DNA of 64,000 nucleotides from Jiella pelagia (GCF_026898155.1 NZ_CP114029.1:5513575-5577574); one strand, 5' to 3'. Shown: positions 35,278 to 44,380, numbered from the stretch's first letter. The notes: a model not told the origin generated them from the sequence alone. Program-made: numbers and translations.

Positions 35278-36600
35278 TCAGGCGGTCGCCTTCTGCATCG
35301 GCGAGCCGATCCGTTCGATGTCCCAATGCGTCGCCCAAGCCGCGCCGAGGTCGATGATCCGCCGCATGTCGAAGATGTAGCGGCGCTCCACCAGGTTCTC
35401 GATCGCAGCGAAATCGAAGCTTTTGAAAACCGGCCATTCCGTCGCCACGAGCACGGCGCTCGCCCCTTCGCAGGCTGCGGCGATCGATTCGTGCTGGCTG
35501 TAGCACCGATGATCGACGGAAAATTTCGCCACGGGATCGTAGCTGCGCACTTCCGCGCCCTCCTCAAGGAGAGCATGGACGATATCCACCGCGGGACTGT
35601 CGCGGACGTCGTCGGTATTGGCCTTGAAGGCGAGGCCGAGCACGGCGAGACGCTTGCCCGAGATCTTGTCGCCCATCGCCGCCTCGATCCGCTTGAGGAT
35701 GCGGAACCGACGCGAATCGTTGATCCGGATGACGGTCTCGACGATCTGCTGCTGAACGCCATGGCGGCGGCCGATCGTCGCCAGCGCCAGCGTATCCTTG
35801 GGAAAGCACGAGCCGCCATAGCCTGGACCCGCTTTCAGGAACTGCGGGCCGATGCGGCTGTCGAGACCGATGCCACGCGCCACCTGGTCGATGTCGCCGC
35901 CGACGGTCTCAACGAGGTCGGAGATCTCGTTGATGAAGGTGACCTTCGTCGCCAGGAAAGCGTTGGCGGCGTATTTGATCGTCTCGCTGGTGGAGGTGTC
36001 GCTGAGGATCATCGGAACGCCGCGATCCTCAAAGCCCGCGTAGCTTGCACGCACCCGGTCGCGGGCCACCTCGTTCGCCCCGCCAATGACAATGCGCTCG
36101 GGATTGAAGAAATCGTTCAGTGCCGTACCCTCGCGCAGAAATTCAGGGTTGGAGACGATGTGGAGGCTCTTTTCCGGATGGTCGCGGTCGAGCCGGGCCT
36201 GAAATCTCGCGCAGGTGCCGATCGGCACCGTCGACTTGACGGCGATGACGGCGCCGTCCTTGGCGATCTCGGCAATGCTCGAGATGGCCGCGTCGAGATA
36301 ATCGAGCCGGGCATTGCCGGTGCGGTCGCTCGTCGGCGTACCGACGGCGACGAAGAAGAGGTCGGCGGAGCGCGCATCGGCGATGTTCGTGGTGAACGAG
36401 ATCAGATCACGGTCGATGACATCTGCAAGAGCCTCTTCCAGCCCCTCCTCGAAGATTGGCGGAACACCCCGCTTCAGCATCTCGACCTTACGGGGGTCGA
36501 GATCGACGCATTCGACCCTCTGGCCGAAGCTGGCGAGCCCGACCGCCTGGATCAGCCCGACATAGCCGACGCCGACCACACAAATTTCTGCTGCCGTCAC
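35278..36600 (-). CDS. ugd: UDP-glucose/GDP-mannose dehydrogenase family protein (UDP-glucose 6-dehydrogenase)
   Basis: This enzyme oxidises a nucleotide sugar twice with NAD to its uronic acid, feeding polysaccharide synthesis. The 440-residue protein has the N-terminal Rossmann motif VGVGYVGL, the catalytic Cys in GPGYGGSCFPKDT and a C-terminal domain beginning GLAFKANTDDVRDSP. The GTG at 36600, preceded by AAAGGG, was chosen; an upstream frame to 36657 lacks a site. The motif pattern matches bacterial Ugd. It stands alone between tRNA-Pro and dcd. Confidence 0.9.
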   Translation of the reverse strand: MTAAEICVVGVGYVGLIQAVGLASFGQRVECVDLDPRKVEMLKRGVPPIFEEGLEEALADVIDRDLISFTTNIADARSADLFFVAVGTPTSDRTGNARLDYLDAAISSIAEIAKDGAVIAVKSTVPIGTCARFQARLDRDHPEKSLHIVSNPEFLREGTALNDFFNPERIVIGGANEVARDRVRASYAGFEDRGVPMILSDTSTSETIKYAANAFLATKVTFINEISDLVETVGGDIDQVARGIGLDSRIGPQFLKAGPGYGGSCFPKDTLALATIGRRHGVQQQIVETVIRINDSRRFRILKRIEAAMGDKISGKRLAVLGLAFKANTDDVRDSPAVDIVHALLEEGAEVRSYDPVAKFSVDHRCYSQHESIAAACEGASAVLVATEWPVFKSFDFAAIENLVERRYIFDMRRIIDLGAAWATHWDIERIGSPMQKATA

Positions 36601-36760
36601 TGTTTCAATCCCTTTTCGACGCAGCTGCCGCGATACGCCGCTTGCGTCGGCAGTCAAGCCGGCACGCGGGTGATCGGCCGCCGGCGCGACAATCCTGCAA
36701 TCCCTGCCGCTGCTTTTCCCCGTCGCAACCGCGCCGGCCGGTGCTCCAAGGCTTCGCCAG

Positions 36761-37852
36761 TCAGACGAAATGCTTCGAGAGCTTCAGCCCCTGCGCCTGG
36801 TAGTTGGACGACAGCTCCGTGCCATAGAGCCGATCGGGCCGCGCCGCCATCCGCTCGTACACCAGCCGACCAACGGTCTGGCCGTCCTCGAGAATGAACG
36901 GCACGTCATGGCTCCTGACCTCGAGGACCGCGCGGCTGCCCGCCCCGCCCGCCGCCGAATGGCCGAAGCCCGGATCGAAGAAGCCGGCATAGTGAACCCG
37001 GAACTCCCCGACCAGCGGGTCGAAGGGCGTCATTTCCGCGGCATGATCCGGCGGCACGTGTACCGCTTCCTTGGAGACGAGGATGTAGAACTCGTTCGGA
37101 TCGAGGACGAGCTCGCCGGTGCCGCGCCGGGTGATCGGCTCCCAGTAGTCGGCCAGCGGATAGCCGGCGCGCCGGTCGACGTCGACGAGGCCGGTATGGC
37201 GCTTGCCGCGGTAGCCGACGAGCGTGCCCGGATCGCCGGACAGGTCGATCGACAGGGCGATGCCGGCATCGGAGATGTTGGCTGCTTCGGCCGTCGTCAG
37301 CCGCGCCCGCTCGTGCAGCTCGGTCAACTGTGATGCCGACAATGTCGGCTCGCCGCAGCGAAAGCGGATCTGCGACAGGCGCGAGCCCTCGCGCACCAGG
37401 ATCGGAAAGGTGCGCGGCGAGATTTCCAGATAGAGTGGGCCGTGATAGCCGGGCGGCACCTTGTCGAATTCCTGGGCGTTGTCGGCAAGGACACGGGTAA
37501 AGATGTCGAGCCGGCCGGTGGAGGACTTCGGATTGGCCGTCGCCCGGACATGATCCGGCAGCGCCAGGCGCTCCATCAGCGGGACGACGTAGACGCAGCC
37601 GGTCTCCAGCACGGCGCCGCCTTGAAGGCTGAATTCGTGCAGGGCGAACCGCTCCAGCTTGTCGGCGACCGAGTGGCTACCGCCCGGAAGAAAGCTGGCG
37701 CGGACCCGGTAGGCGACCGGGCCGAGCCGCAGGTCGAGCGAGGCCGGCTGGATCTGGTCGCCGTCGCGCTCGCGCGCGGTCGACAATGCGCCCGCCTGAA
37801 ACAGCGCCGCGATCTCCCGATCCGGTAGAATGCCTTGCAACGTCGCGCTCAC
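36761..37852 (-). CDS. dcd: 2'-deoxycytidine 5'-triphosphate deaminase, long form
   Basis: A 363-residue member of the dUTPase/dCTP deaminase superfamily. At about twice the normal 190 residues, it is the long alphaproteobacterial form with two dUTPase-like halves (QPASLDLRLG plus ANPKSSTGRLD in the first, HYAGFFDPGFG plus ILEDGQTVGRLVYERM in the second). It supplies dUTP for thymidylate synthesis. The start at 37852 is a normal ATG. It is transcribed away from the metZ leader. Confidence 0.9.
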   Translation of the reverse strand: MSATLQGILPDREIAALFQAGALSTARERDGDQIQPASLDLRLGPVAYRVRASFLPGGSHSVADKLERFALHEFSLQGGAVLETGCVYVVPLMERLALPDHVRATANPKSSTGRLDIFTRVLADNAQEFDKVPPGYHGPLYLEISPRTFPILVREGSRLSQIRFRCGEPTLSASQLTELHERARLTTAEAANISDAGIALSIDLSGDPGTLVGYRGKRHTGLVDVDRRAGYPLADYWEPITRRGTGELVLDPNEFYILVSKEAVHVPPDHAAEMTPFDPLVGEFRVHYAGFFDPGFGHSAAGGAGSRAVLEVRSHDVPFILEDGQTVGRLVYERMAARPDRLYGTELSSNYQAQGLKLSKHFV

Positions 37853-37952
37853 CTTCGAGCCGTCCTCTCATCATTCCCCGTCCACCTTCAGCGGACATCC
37901 CAAGTTTTCGCGGATTGACGCCTATCGCCTGCAGAGCTATTTGCAAAGCCAT

Positions 37953-38006
37953 CGTGGTGATTTGGCCGGCCGGCTTGCAGCCACGTAAAACAACTCGCTA
38001 AAGGGC
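37953..38006 (+). promoter_or_regulatory. SAM-II riboswitch (metA motif)
   Basis: Upstream of metZ the plus strand shows the SAM-II layout: P1 arms CGTGG (37953) and CCACG (37981), the conserved TGATTT just after the first arm, CTTGCAG before the second, and the pseudoknot strand GCTAAAGGG (37997-38005). SAM-II binds S-adenosylmethionine and typically lowers expression of methionine-synthesis genes in Alphaproteobacteria. The downstream gene, metZ, is a classic target. Confidence 0.85.
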
Positions 38007-38034
38007 CGATCCGAAGACGAGGACGTTTTTAGGG

Positions 38035-38069
38035 ACCGGCGTTGCGAGATCCGCAAAGGCCGGTTTTTT
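38035..38069 (+). terminator. Intrinsic terminator in the metZ leader
   Basis: The paired segments ACCGG (38035) with CCGGT (38060) and TTGCG (38042) with CGCAA (38052) form a bulged hairpin followed by six T (38064-38069). It lies 30 bp after the SAM-II aptamer and 18 bp before the metZ ATG, so it may be the expression platform for transcription attenuation. Confidence 0.75.
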
Positions 38070-38086
38070 GCTGTTCGGAGAAGACG

Positions 38087-39280
38087 ATGCTGAAGCCAAG
38101 CGACAAGAAGCCCCTGAAGCCCGCCACATTGATGGTCCATGGCGGCACGACGCGGTCCGGTTTCGGCGAGACCTCCGAGGCGCTGTTCCTGACGCAAGGC
38201 TTCGTCTACGAGACCGCCGAAGCCGCCGAGGCGCGCTTCAACGGCGATGAGCCCGGCTTCATCTATTCGCGCTACGCCAATCCGACGACCCGCATGTTCG
38301 AGGAGCGGATGATGGCGCTGGAGGGCGCCGAGGACGCCCGCGGCACCGCGTCGGGCATGGCTGCCGTCGCCAGCGCCATCCAGTGCCAGGTCAAGGCCGG
38401 CGACCACGTCGTCGCGGCCCGGGCGCTGTTCGGCTCCTGCCGCTACGTGGTCGAGACGGTGATGGCGCGCTGCGGCGTCGACTGCACCTTGATCGACGGC
38501 CGCGACCTCGACCAGTGGCAGAAGGCGGTGCGGCCGAACACCAAGGTCTTCTTCATGGAGACGCCGACCAATCCGACGCTGGAGGTGATCGACATCGCCG
38601 CCGTCGCCGAGATCGCCCATGCGGCCGGTGCGACGCTCGTCGTGGACAATGTCTTCGCGACGCCGATCTACCAGAAGCCGCTCGAACTCGGCGCCGACGT
38701 CGTCGTCTATTCGGCGACCAAACACATCGACGGCCAGGGCCGCTGCCTCGGCGGCATCGTCCTGTCCTCCAAGGACTGGATCGACGAGAACCTGCACCAG
38801 TTCTATCGCCACACCGGCCCGGCGCTGTCGCCCTTCAACGCCTGGACGCTTTTGAAGGGTCTCGAGACGCTCCCCTTGCGCGTCGCCGCCCAGACCGCCT
38901 CGGCGGCGACGATCGCCGATCGCCTGGCCGAGCGGCCGCAGATCGCCCGCGTCCTTTACCCGCACCGCGAGGATCACCCCGACTACGCCATCGCCAAGAA
39001 ACAAATGGCGGCCGGCTCGACCCTCGTCGCCTTCGGTGTCGCCGGCGGCAAGGAAGCGGCCTTCCGCTTCCTCAACGCGCTGGAGATCATCCTCATCTCC
39101 AACAATCTCGGCGACGCCAAGAGCCTCGTCACCCATCCGGCGACGACCACCCACAAGAACCTCTCGGCCGAGGCCCAGGCCGAACTCGGCATCGACGACG
39201 GCCTCATCCGCCTGTCGCTTGGACTGGAGGACGTGGAGGACCTGTGGGACGACATCGAGGGCGCGCTTTCGGCGGTTTGA
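38087..39280 (+). CDS. metZ: O-succinylhomoserine sulfhydrylase MetZ
   Basis: A 397-residue PLP enzyme of the Cys/Met metabolism family. It makes homocysteine directly from O-succinylhomoserine and sulfide. SGMAAVASAIQ, ETPTNPTLEVIDI and the PLP Lys in YSATKHIDGQGR are visible; that last motif and the N-terminal VHGGTTRSGFGETSEA are typical of MetZ and distinguish it from MetB. The ATG at 38087 has a GGAG site. A SAM-II riboswitch and a terminator lie in its leader, so expression should fall when SAM is abundant. Confidence 0.93.
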   Translation: MLKPSDKKPLKPATLMVHGGTTRSGFGETSEALFLTQGFVYETAEAAEARFNGDEPGFIYSRYANPTTRMFEERMMALEGAEDARGTASGMAAVASAIQCQVKAGDHVVAARALFGSCRYVVETVMARCGVDCTLIDGRDLDQWQKAVRPNTKVFFMETPTNPTLEVIDIAAVAEIAHAAGATLVVDNVFATPIYQKPLELGADVVVYSATKHIDGQGRCLGGIVLSSKDWIDENLHQFYRHTGPALSPFNAWTLLKGLETLPLRVAAQTASAATIADRLAERPQIARVLYPHREDHPDYAIAKKQMAAGSTLVAFGVAGGKEAAFRFLNALEIILISNNLGDAKSLVTHPATTTHKNLSAEAQAELGIDDGLIRLSLGLEDVEDLWDDIEGALSAV

Positions 39281-39293
39281 AGGAGAACGCCAT

Positions 39294-39385
39294 CCCCCTC
39301 ATGGTGAGCTTGCCCAAACACGAGGGGGGTGCCTCCCGCTTGCGCCGAGCGCCCCCCCGAGCTTCGACGAACTCAGGATGAGGGG
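39294..39385. repeat. Imperfect palindromic intergenic repeat
   Basis: The outer segments CCCCTCATGGTGAGCTTG and GACGAACTCAGGATGAGGGG are partial inverted copies, with inner runs of G and C that can pair. Sequences of this type (GAGCTTG and TTCGACGAACTCAGGATGA) recur between genes in many Alphaproteobacteria. It lies between the convergent metZ and phosphatidyltransferase genes and may act as a bidirectional hairpin. Confidence 0.5.
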
Positions 39386-39433
39386 TTGGTGCAAATCGCG
39401 CACTCGCTCCGGCGGCTTTTTCTTCTCAACCCG

Positions 39434-40039
39434 TCATCCGAACGTCCTGACGGCGAGCCAGATCCGGGCAGCACAGGTCCACGCCGTCATCGCCGCGAAG
39501 ACCAGCGCGATGACCGGAAACCATGCCGGAAACAGGCAGAACAGGCAGAAGGCGATGATCGTCTCGCTGGCCTCGGCGAGGCCGGTGGAGAAGAAGAACG
39601 ATTTCGTCCCCCTGACCTCGGTGGCGATCTTCCGTTTTTCGGCGAGGATCGCATAGGCGAGGAAGCTCGCGCCGTTGGCGTAGAACGTCAGAAGCAGGAC
39701 GGCAGCCGGCAGCGCGTTCTGCGCCGGATCGAGTACGGCAAAGCCGAGCGGGATGGCGCCGTAGAAGACGAAGTCGAAGACGATGTCGAGATAGCCGCCG
39801 AGGTCGGTCGGCCGGGTCTTTTTGGCGATTGCCCCGTCGAGCCCGTCGCACAGCCGCGACAAAAGGATGAGGACGAGGCCGACGAGTGGTGCGCCGAGGG
39901 CGATGGCCAGCGCCGCCGCCAGACCGATGACGAGACCGGCGGCGGTGACGGCATTGGCCCCGACACCCGCGGCGACCAATCGAGTGGCAAGGCGCTCGAC
40001 CGGCGGATCGATGCGCCGTCTGAGGACTGCGTCGAGCAC
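39434..40039 (-). CDS. CDP-alcohol phosphatidyltransferase family protein
   Basis: A 201-residue membrane enzyme with about six helices and the family signature DGLDGAIAKKTRPTDLGGYLD, in which D65, D68, G69, A72, G81, D85 and D89 match the CDP-OH transferase pattern with Lys in place of the usual Arg. Members transfer a phosphatidyl or phospho-alcohol group from a CDP carrier in phospholipid synthesis. The acceptor is not evident. It is a single gene convergent with metZ. Confidence 0.87.
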   Translation of the reverse strand: MLDAVLRRRIDPPVERLATRLVAAGVGANAVTAAGLVIGLAAALAIALGAPLVGLVLILLSRLCDGLDGAIAKKTRPTDLGGYLDIVFDFVFYGAIPLGFAVLDPAQNALPAAVLLLTFYANGASFLAYAILAEKRKIATEVRGTKSFFFSTGLAEASETIIAFCLFCLFPAWFPVIALVFAAMTAWTCAARIWLAVRTFG

Positions 40040-40224
40040 TATGACTTCCTACTTTTGATCGACACGGGACCAACTTCGTTCTCGGAATACAGACGTTACG
40101 GGTTTTCCAGCCGCTTCAAAGCCGCGCAGGCGTTCTTCCACCCCTGATCGGCGGTGAATTTTCTCGTCATCCGCGTTATAGAGATGACACTGACAATCAT
40201 GGTTTCGAAAAGGTTACGAGTGCG

Positions 40225-40617
40225 ATGTATCAAGCGACGACGCGGCAAATCGTCGTGACCGTGGTGCCGGCCTATCTGGAAGAGCAATCCGACCCGCTCG
40301 AAGGCCGCTGGGTCTGGGCATACCGGGTCGAGATCGACAACGGGGGCGAAGAAGCGGTGAAGCTCGAGCAGCGATACTGGCACATCACCGACGCGAACGG
40401 CCATGTCGAGGAGGTCGCCGGCCCCGGCGTCGTCGGCGAGCAGCCGGTGATCCTGCCGGGCGACAGCTTCACCTACACCTCCGGATGCCCGCTTGCGACC
40501 TCCTCCGGCATCATGCGCGGCAGCTATTCGATGCGCTTGGACGGCGGCGAGGTCTTCGAGGTGGAAATTCCCGCCTTTTCCCTCGATCTGCCGTCGGACC
40601 ACCGCATCATAAACTGA
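40225..40617 (+). CDS. apaG: ApaG protein
   Basis: This 130-residue single-domain protein matches ApaG, with YRVEIDNGGEEAVKLEQRYWHITDANG, VVGEQPVILPGDSFTYTSGCPL and MRGSYSMRLDGGEVFEVEIPAFSL, the immunoglobulin-like fold linked to cobalt/magnesium sensitivity and later annotated as an efflux-associated protein. The length is normal. It stands alone between two intergenic gaps. Confidence 0.94.
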   Translation: MYQATTRQIVVTVVPAYLEEQSDPLEGRWVWAYRVEIDNGGEEAVKLEQRYWHITDANGHVEEVAGPGVVGEQPVILPGDSFTYTSGCPLATSSGIMRGSYSMRLDGGEVFEVEIPAFSLDLPSDHRIIN

Positions 40618-40809
40618 CGTGAAAACAGACTTGCCGAGCGGCACTTCCGAAAGTTGTGCCGCCCGACGATGACGAGCGGCTGCTTTCAGCCGTCGGCACG
40701 GGGGGAGAGGCGGGGCCTGTTTGCCTGAGCACGCCGAATCCATCCGCCCAGTGCTTTGCCAAGATCGCGGCGGCGGTCTAGAAGCGGCGCGCAACCAACG
40801 GAGAGGGCG

Positions 40810-41601
40810 ATGAACGAGCCTCAAAAGGCCGATCCCTCGCGGCTTTTGGAACTCAGGGCCAAGATCGACGCGATCGACGAGTCGGTCCACCGGCTCCTGA
40901 TGCAGCGCGCCGCGGTGATCGACGAACTGATCAAGGTGAAGGGCACCGCCAAGACCGGCGCCGCCTTCCGGCCGGGCCGCGAGGCCGAGATGATGCATCG
41001 CCTGGCCGAGCGTCACTCCGGTCATCTGCCGCTGACCGCCGTCGAACACCTGTGGCGCGAGATCATCTCGACCTTCACGGCGCTTCAGGCGCCATTTGAA
41101 GTGTTCGCCTGCGGCGAGGCGCTCTCGGCCATCGACACCGCCCGCTTCTATTTCGGCTTCACCGTGCCCCTGACCCTGCTCGCCTCCCCGGGCGAGGTTG
41201 TCGAAGCGATCGAGAGCGGCGGGGACGATAGGCTCGGCGTCGTCAACCTTCAGGCGACGGATGATCCCTGGTGGGAGCGGCTGGAGAATGCCCAGGTGGT
41301 GGCGCGGCTGCCCTTCTTCGATGTGGCCGACCGGCCGGCCGCCAGCCCGTCGCTGGTGATCGCGCCGCCGCTCGCCGATCCCGTGCCGCCTGAAGTCGCC
41401 TGTTATGCGGTGAAGATGCGGGGCCGGCTGGAAGGTTTGAGCGGGGAGATCGAGGTCGTCGCCAGCCTGTCGAGCGACGACATCACCAGCGCGGTAGTCG
41501 CCTCGCGCCTATCCGGTGAGGACCTCGCCGTGCGCCTCGGCAGCGCCCTCGACATCCGGCAGATTGGCGGCTATGCGGCTCCCTTGGCGCCCCGCAGCTG
41601 A
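40810..41601 (+). CDS. Chorismate mutase family protein
   Basis: The N-terminal 90 residues are an AroQ-class chorismate mutase (LRAKIDAIDESVHRLLMQRAAVIDELIKVK, then RPGREAEMMHRLAERHSG and HLWREIISTFTALQ), which converts chorismate to prephenate. The remaining 170 residues are degenerate relative to the prephenate dehydratase domain and lack its recognisable motifs, so the protein is 263 residues and not a full P-protein. hisC and a prephenate dehydrogenase follow at once, forming an aromatic-amino-acid operon. Start at 40810 behind GGAGAG. Confidence 0.85.
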   Translation: MNEPQKADPSRLLELRAKIDAIDESVHRLLMQRAAVIDELIKVKGTAKTGAAFRPGREAEMMHRLAERHSGHLPLTAVEHLWREIISTFTALQAPFEVFACGEALSAIDTARFYFGFTVPLTLLASPGEVVEAIESGGDDRLGVVNLQATDDPWWERLENAQVVARLPFFDVADRPAASPSLVIAPPLADPVPPEVACYAVKMRGRLEGLSGEIEVVASLSSDDITSAVVASRLSGEDLAVRLGSALDIRQIGGYAAPLAPRS

Positions 41602-41630
41602 CGGCGCCGAAACATCTCTTTAAAAGGCCA

Positions 41631-42731
41631 ATGGCGATGAAACCTGTTCCCAAGAACGGCGTGCTCGACATCGAGATCTACGTCCCCGGCAAGAGCCGCG
41701 CGCCGGAGGGGATCAAGCTTCACAAGCTGTCGTCGAACGAGACGCCGCTCGGACCGCCGCCCTCGGCCCTCGAGGCTGCGCGCCGGGCGATGGCCGACCT
41801 CGCCTCCTATCCGGACGGCCAGGCGAGCGAATTGAAGGCCGCGATCGCCGAGGTCCATGGCCTCAACACGGCAAACATCCTCTGCGGCAACGGCTCGGAC
41901 GAGCTGCTCGGCCTTCTCTGCCAGTGCTATCTGGCGCCCGGCGACGAGGCGATCCACACCGAGCACGGCTTCCTCGTCTACGAGATCCAGATCAAGGCCG
42001 CTGGCGCGACGCCGGTCGTTGCGCCGGAAAAGGACCGGACGGCGGATGTCGACGCGATCCTCGAGCGCGTGACCGACAGGACCAAGCTGGTCTTCCTCGC
42101 CAATCCGAACAATCCGACCGGCACGTACCTGCCCTTCGACGAGGTGCGGCGGCTGCAGGCGGAGTTGCCGGGCCACGTCGTTCTCGTCCTCGACGCGGCC
42201 TATGCGGAATATGTCCGGCGCAACGACTACGGCGCCGGGATCGAGCTCGTCTCGTCTTGCGAAAACGTCGTGATGACGCGGACGTTCTCGAAGATCTACG
42301 GCCTTGCCGGGCTTCGCATCGGCTGGCTTTATGGACCGGAGGCGATCGTCTCGACCCTCGACCGGGTGCGCGGGCCGTTCAACCTCAACGCCGCCGCCAT
42401 CGCCGCCGGCGCTGCGGCGATCCGCGACCGAACCTTCGTCGAGGAAGCGGCGAGCTTCAACGCCGAATGGCTCGACTGGACGACGCGGGAGATCGAGGCA
42501 CTCGGCCTGACGGTGACGCCGAGCGTCGGCAATTTCGTCCTCATCCATTTCCCCGGCGAGGCCGGCAAAGGCGCGGCCGAGGCCGACGCCTTCCTGAGCG
42601 CGCGCGGCTTCATCCTGCGCCGGGTCGCCGGCTACGGCTTCCCCAATGCGCTGCGCATGTCGATCGGCAGCGAGGAGGCCAATCGCGGGGTCGTCGCGGC
42701 GCTGGGCGAGTTCCTGACGGGGAACCCATGA
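41631..42731 (+). CDS. hisC: Histidinol-phosphate aminotransferase HisC
   Basis: A 366-residue class I/II PLP aminotransferase with NANILCGNGSDELLGLLCQ, FLANPNNPTGTYL and the PLP Lys in TRTFSKIYGLAGLRIGW. In Alphaproteobacteria this copy, next to chorismate mutase and prephenate dehydrogenase genes, often also transaminates aromatic keto acids. An alternative ATG two codons downstream is equally plausible. Its stop overlaps the next gene by 4 bp. Confidence 0.92.
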   Translation: MAMKPVPKNGVLDIEIYVPGKSRAPEGIKLHKLSSNETPLGPPPSALEAARRAMADLASYPDGQASELKAAIAEVHGLNTANILCGNGSDELLGLLCQCYLAPGDEAIHTEHGFLVYEIQIKAAGATPVVAPEKDRTADVDAILERVTDRTKLVFLANPNNPTGTYLPFDEVRRLQAELPGHVVLVLDAAYAEYVRRNDYGAGIELVSSCENVVMTRTFSKIYGLAGLRIGWLYGPEAIVSTLDRVRGPFNLNAAAIAAGAAAIRDRTFVEEAASFNAEWLDWTTREIEALGLTVTPSVGNFVLIHFPGEAGKGAAEADAFLSARGFILRRVAGYGFPNALRMSIGSEEANRGVVAALGEFLTGNP

Positions 42732-43666
42732 CGGAGCCGCTCTTCGAAAAGCTGGCGCTGATCGGCATCGGGCTGATCGGCTCGTCGATCGCCCTCAATG
42801 CCAAGGCGAGCGGCCTCGCCCGCCATGTGGCGATCACCACCCGCCGGAAAGAGACGTTGGCGAAGGCCGAAGCCCTCGGGCTCGGCGACAGCTACCATCT
42901 GGAAGCGGCTGAGGCCGTGAAAGATGCCGATTTCGTCATTCTCTGCGTTCCCGTCGGCGTCTGCGGGGCGATCACCCGCGAGATCGCGCCGCATCTGAAC
43001 GCGGGCGCAATCGTTTCCGACGTCGGCTCGGTCAAGGCCGCGGTGATCGGGCAGATGGCGCCGCATTTGCCGCAAGGGGTGCAGTTCGTCCCCGCCCATC
43101 CGCTCGCCGGCACCGAGCATTCGGGGCCCGAGGCCGGCTTTCCGGAACTCTTCCGCAATCGCTGGTGCATTCTGACACCGTTGGCCGAGACCGATCCCGA
43201 GGCTGTCGAGAGGGTGAAGGCCTTCTGGGAAGCCATGGGCGCCAATGTCGAGGCAATGACCGCCGAGCATCACGACCTGGTGCTGGCCATCGTCTCCCAC
43301 GTGCCGCATCTCATCGCCTACAACATCGTCGGCACGGCGGCGGACCTCGAAGAGGTGACCCAGTCGGAAGTGGTGAAGTTCTCGGCCTCGGGTTTCCGCG
43401 ACTTTACCCGCATCGCCGCATCGGACCCGACCATGTGGCGCGACGTCTTCCTGACAAACCGCGACGCGGTTCTTGAGATGCTCGCCCGGTTCTCGGAGGA
43501 TCTCGCGAGCCTGCAGCGGGCGATCCGCTGGGGCGACGGCGATGCGCTGTTCGATCTCTTCACCCGCACAAGGGCGATCCGTCGCAACATCATCGAGGCT
43601 GGGCAGGATACGGCGCAGCCGAATTTCGGCCGCGAACCTGGCAGCGAAACAAAGCCGCAGGGTTGA
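42728..43666 (+). CDS. tyrC: Prephenate/arogenate dehydrogenase family protein
   Basis: A 312-residue NAD(P)-dependent enzyme for tyrosine synthesis. The N-terminal ALIGIGLIGSSIALNAK is the Rossmann loop, HPLAGTEHSGPEAG carries the catalytic His of TyrA-type enzymes, and SHVPHLIAYNIVG starts the helical dimer domain. There is no C-terminal ACT domain. The ATG overlaps the hisC stop (ATGA). The choice between prephenate and arogenate as substrate cannot be made from sequence alone. Confidence 0.9.
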   Translation: MTEPLFEKLALIGIGLIGSSIALNAKASGLARHVAITTRRKETLAKAEALGLGDSYHLEAAEAVKDADFVILCVPVGVCGAITREIAPHLNAGAIVSDVGSVKAAVIGQMAPHLPQGVQFVPAHPLAGTEHSGPEAGFPELFRNRWCILTPLAETDPEAVERVKAFWEAMGANVEAMTAEHHDLVLAIVSHVPHLIAYNIVGTAADLEEVTQSEVVKFSASGFRDFTRIAASDPTMWRDVFLTNRDAVLEMLARFSEDLASLQRAIRWGDGDALFDLFTRTRAIRRNIIEAGQDTAQPNFGREPGSETKPQG

Positions 43667-43706
43667 GATTCGGAGTCTGGTCCGGATCTGGCCGCTCGTC
43701 CGGCTC

Positions 43707-44327
43707 TCAGCCCGAGCGGACGTTCCTTGTCTGTCGCGAAGGCTCTGCCTCGCCGAGGCTCAGGCCATCGACGAACACATCGATCAGCCGAAGCACCGCC
43801 GGCTCCCACCGCTCCTCGCGCCGGGCGAGACACATGCCCACCACCGTCTGCAGGATCTCGTCAGCGGACACGTCGGCGCGCAGCCGGCCGCTTTCGGCAG
43901 CGGGAGCGTGCAGCCGCTCCATGGCCGCGGAAAGCGTCGTGAAGGAATAGCAGGAGATCTCCGAGTTTCCATCGATGGCAATGGCGAGCGCCTTGATCAT
44001 CCCCTTCTTCGTCGCGACCATCCCGACCAGCGCCTGCAGGAAGGCGCGTAGCGCTGCGACCGGATCGCCCGTTCCTTCCAGCTTCGCGGACAACTCCGCA
44101 AGCTGATCGATCTCGCGGCGATAGACCGCCTCGAACAGCGCCTCCCGGGTCGGGAAATGTCGGTAGAGCGTGCCGATGCCGACGCCGGCGCGGCGCGCCA
44201 CGGCTTCGAGCGTGCCTTCGCCGCCGGTCTCGCGGAAAACCGCAGCGGCGGCAACGAGCAGCTTCTCACGGTTTCGTAACGAGTCCTGGCGGGGCTGCCG
44301 GATTGCCTTGGTCGGTCGTCTCTCCAT
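43707..44327 (-). CDS. TetR family regulator of the aldehyde oxidoreductase operon
   Basis: A 206-residue repressor with the TetR helix-turn-helix (GTLEAVARRAGVGIGTLYRHFPTREALFEA) and a helical ligand domain. It is transcribed away from the oxidoreductase operon. A perfect 15-base palindrome lies inside the operon's promoter spacer, so it almost certainly represses that operon. The inducing ligand may be an aldehyde or aromatic compound. Confidence 0.9.
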   Translation of the reverse strand: MERRPTKAIRQPRQDSLRNREKLLVAAAAVFRETGGEGTLEAVARRAGVGIGTLYRHFPTREALFEAVYRREIDQLAELSAKLEGTGDPVAALRAFLQALVGMVATKKGMIKALAIAIDGNSEISCYSFTTLSAAMERLHAPAAESGRLRADVSADEILQTVVGMCLARREERWEPAVLRLIDVFVDGLSLGEAEPSRQTRNVRSG

Positions 44328-44352
44328 TTCGCGAATTATAATCCTTCCAGGC

Positions 44353-44380
44353 TTGAAAGCGGAGGGACCCTCCGTATAAT
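44353..44380 (+). promoter_or_regulatory. Sigma-70 promoter with a TetR operator in its spacer
   Basis: TTGAAA (44353-44358), a 16-base spacer and a perfect TATAAT (44375-44380) form a near-consensus promoter. The spacer carries the palindrome CGGAGGGACCCTCCG (44360-44374). The promoter points to the oxidoreductase genes. A repressor bound there would directly block RNA polymerase. Confidence 0.8.

Noticed and set aside
35059..36897. 612-codon open frame on the plus strand over the ugd gene
   Set aside because: It is antisense to ugd and tRNA-Pro, has an Asp/Arg/Gly-rich composition without a recognisable fold, and ugd on the other strand has full family motifs.
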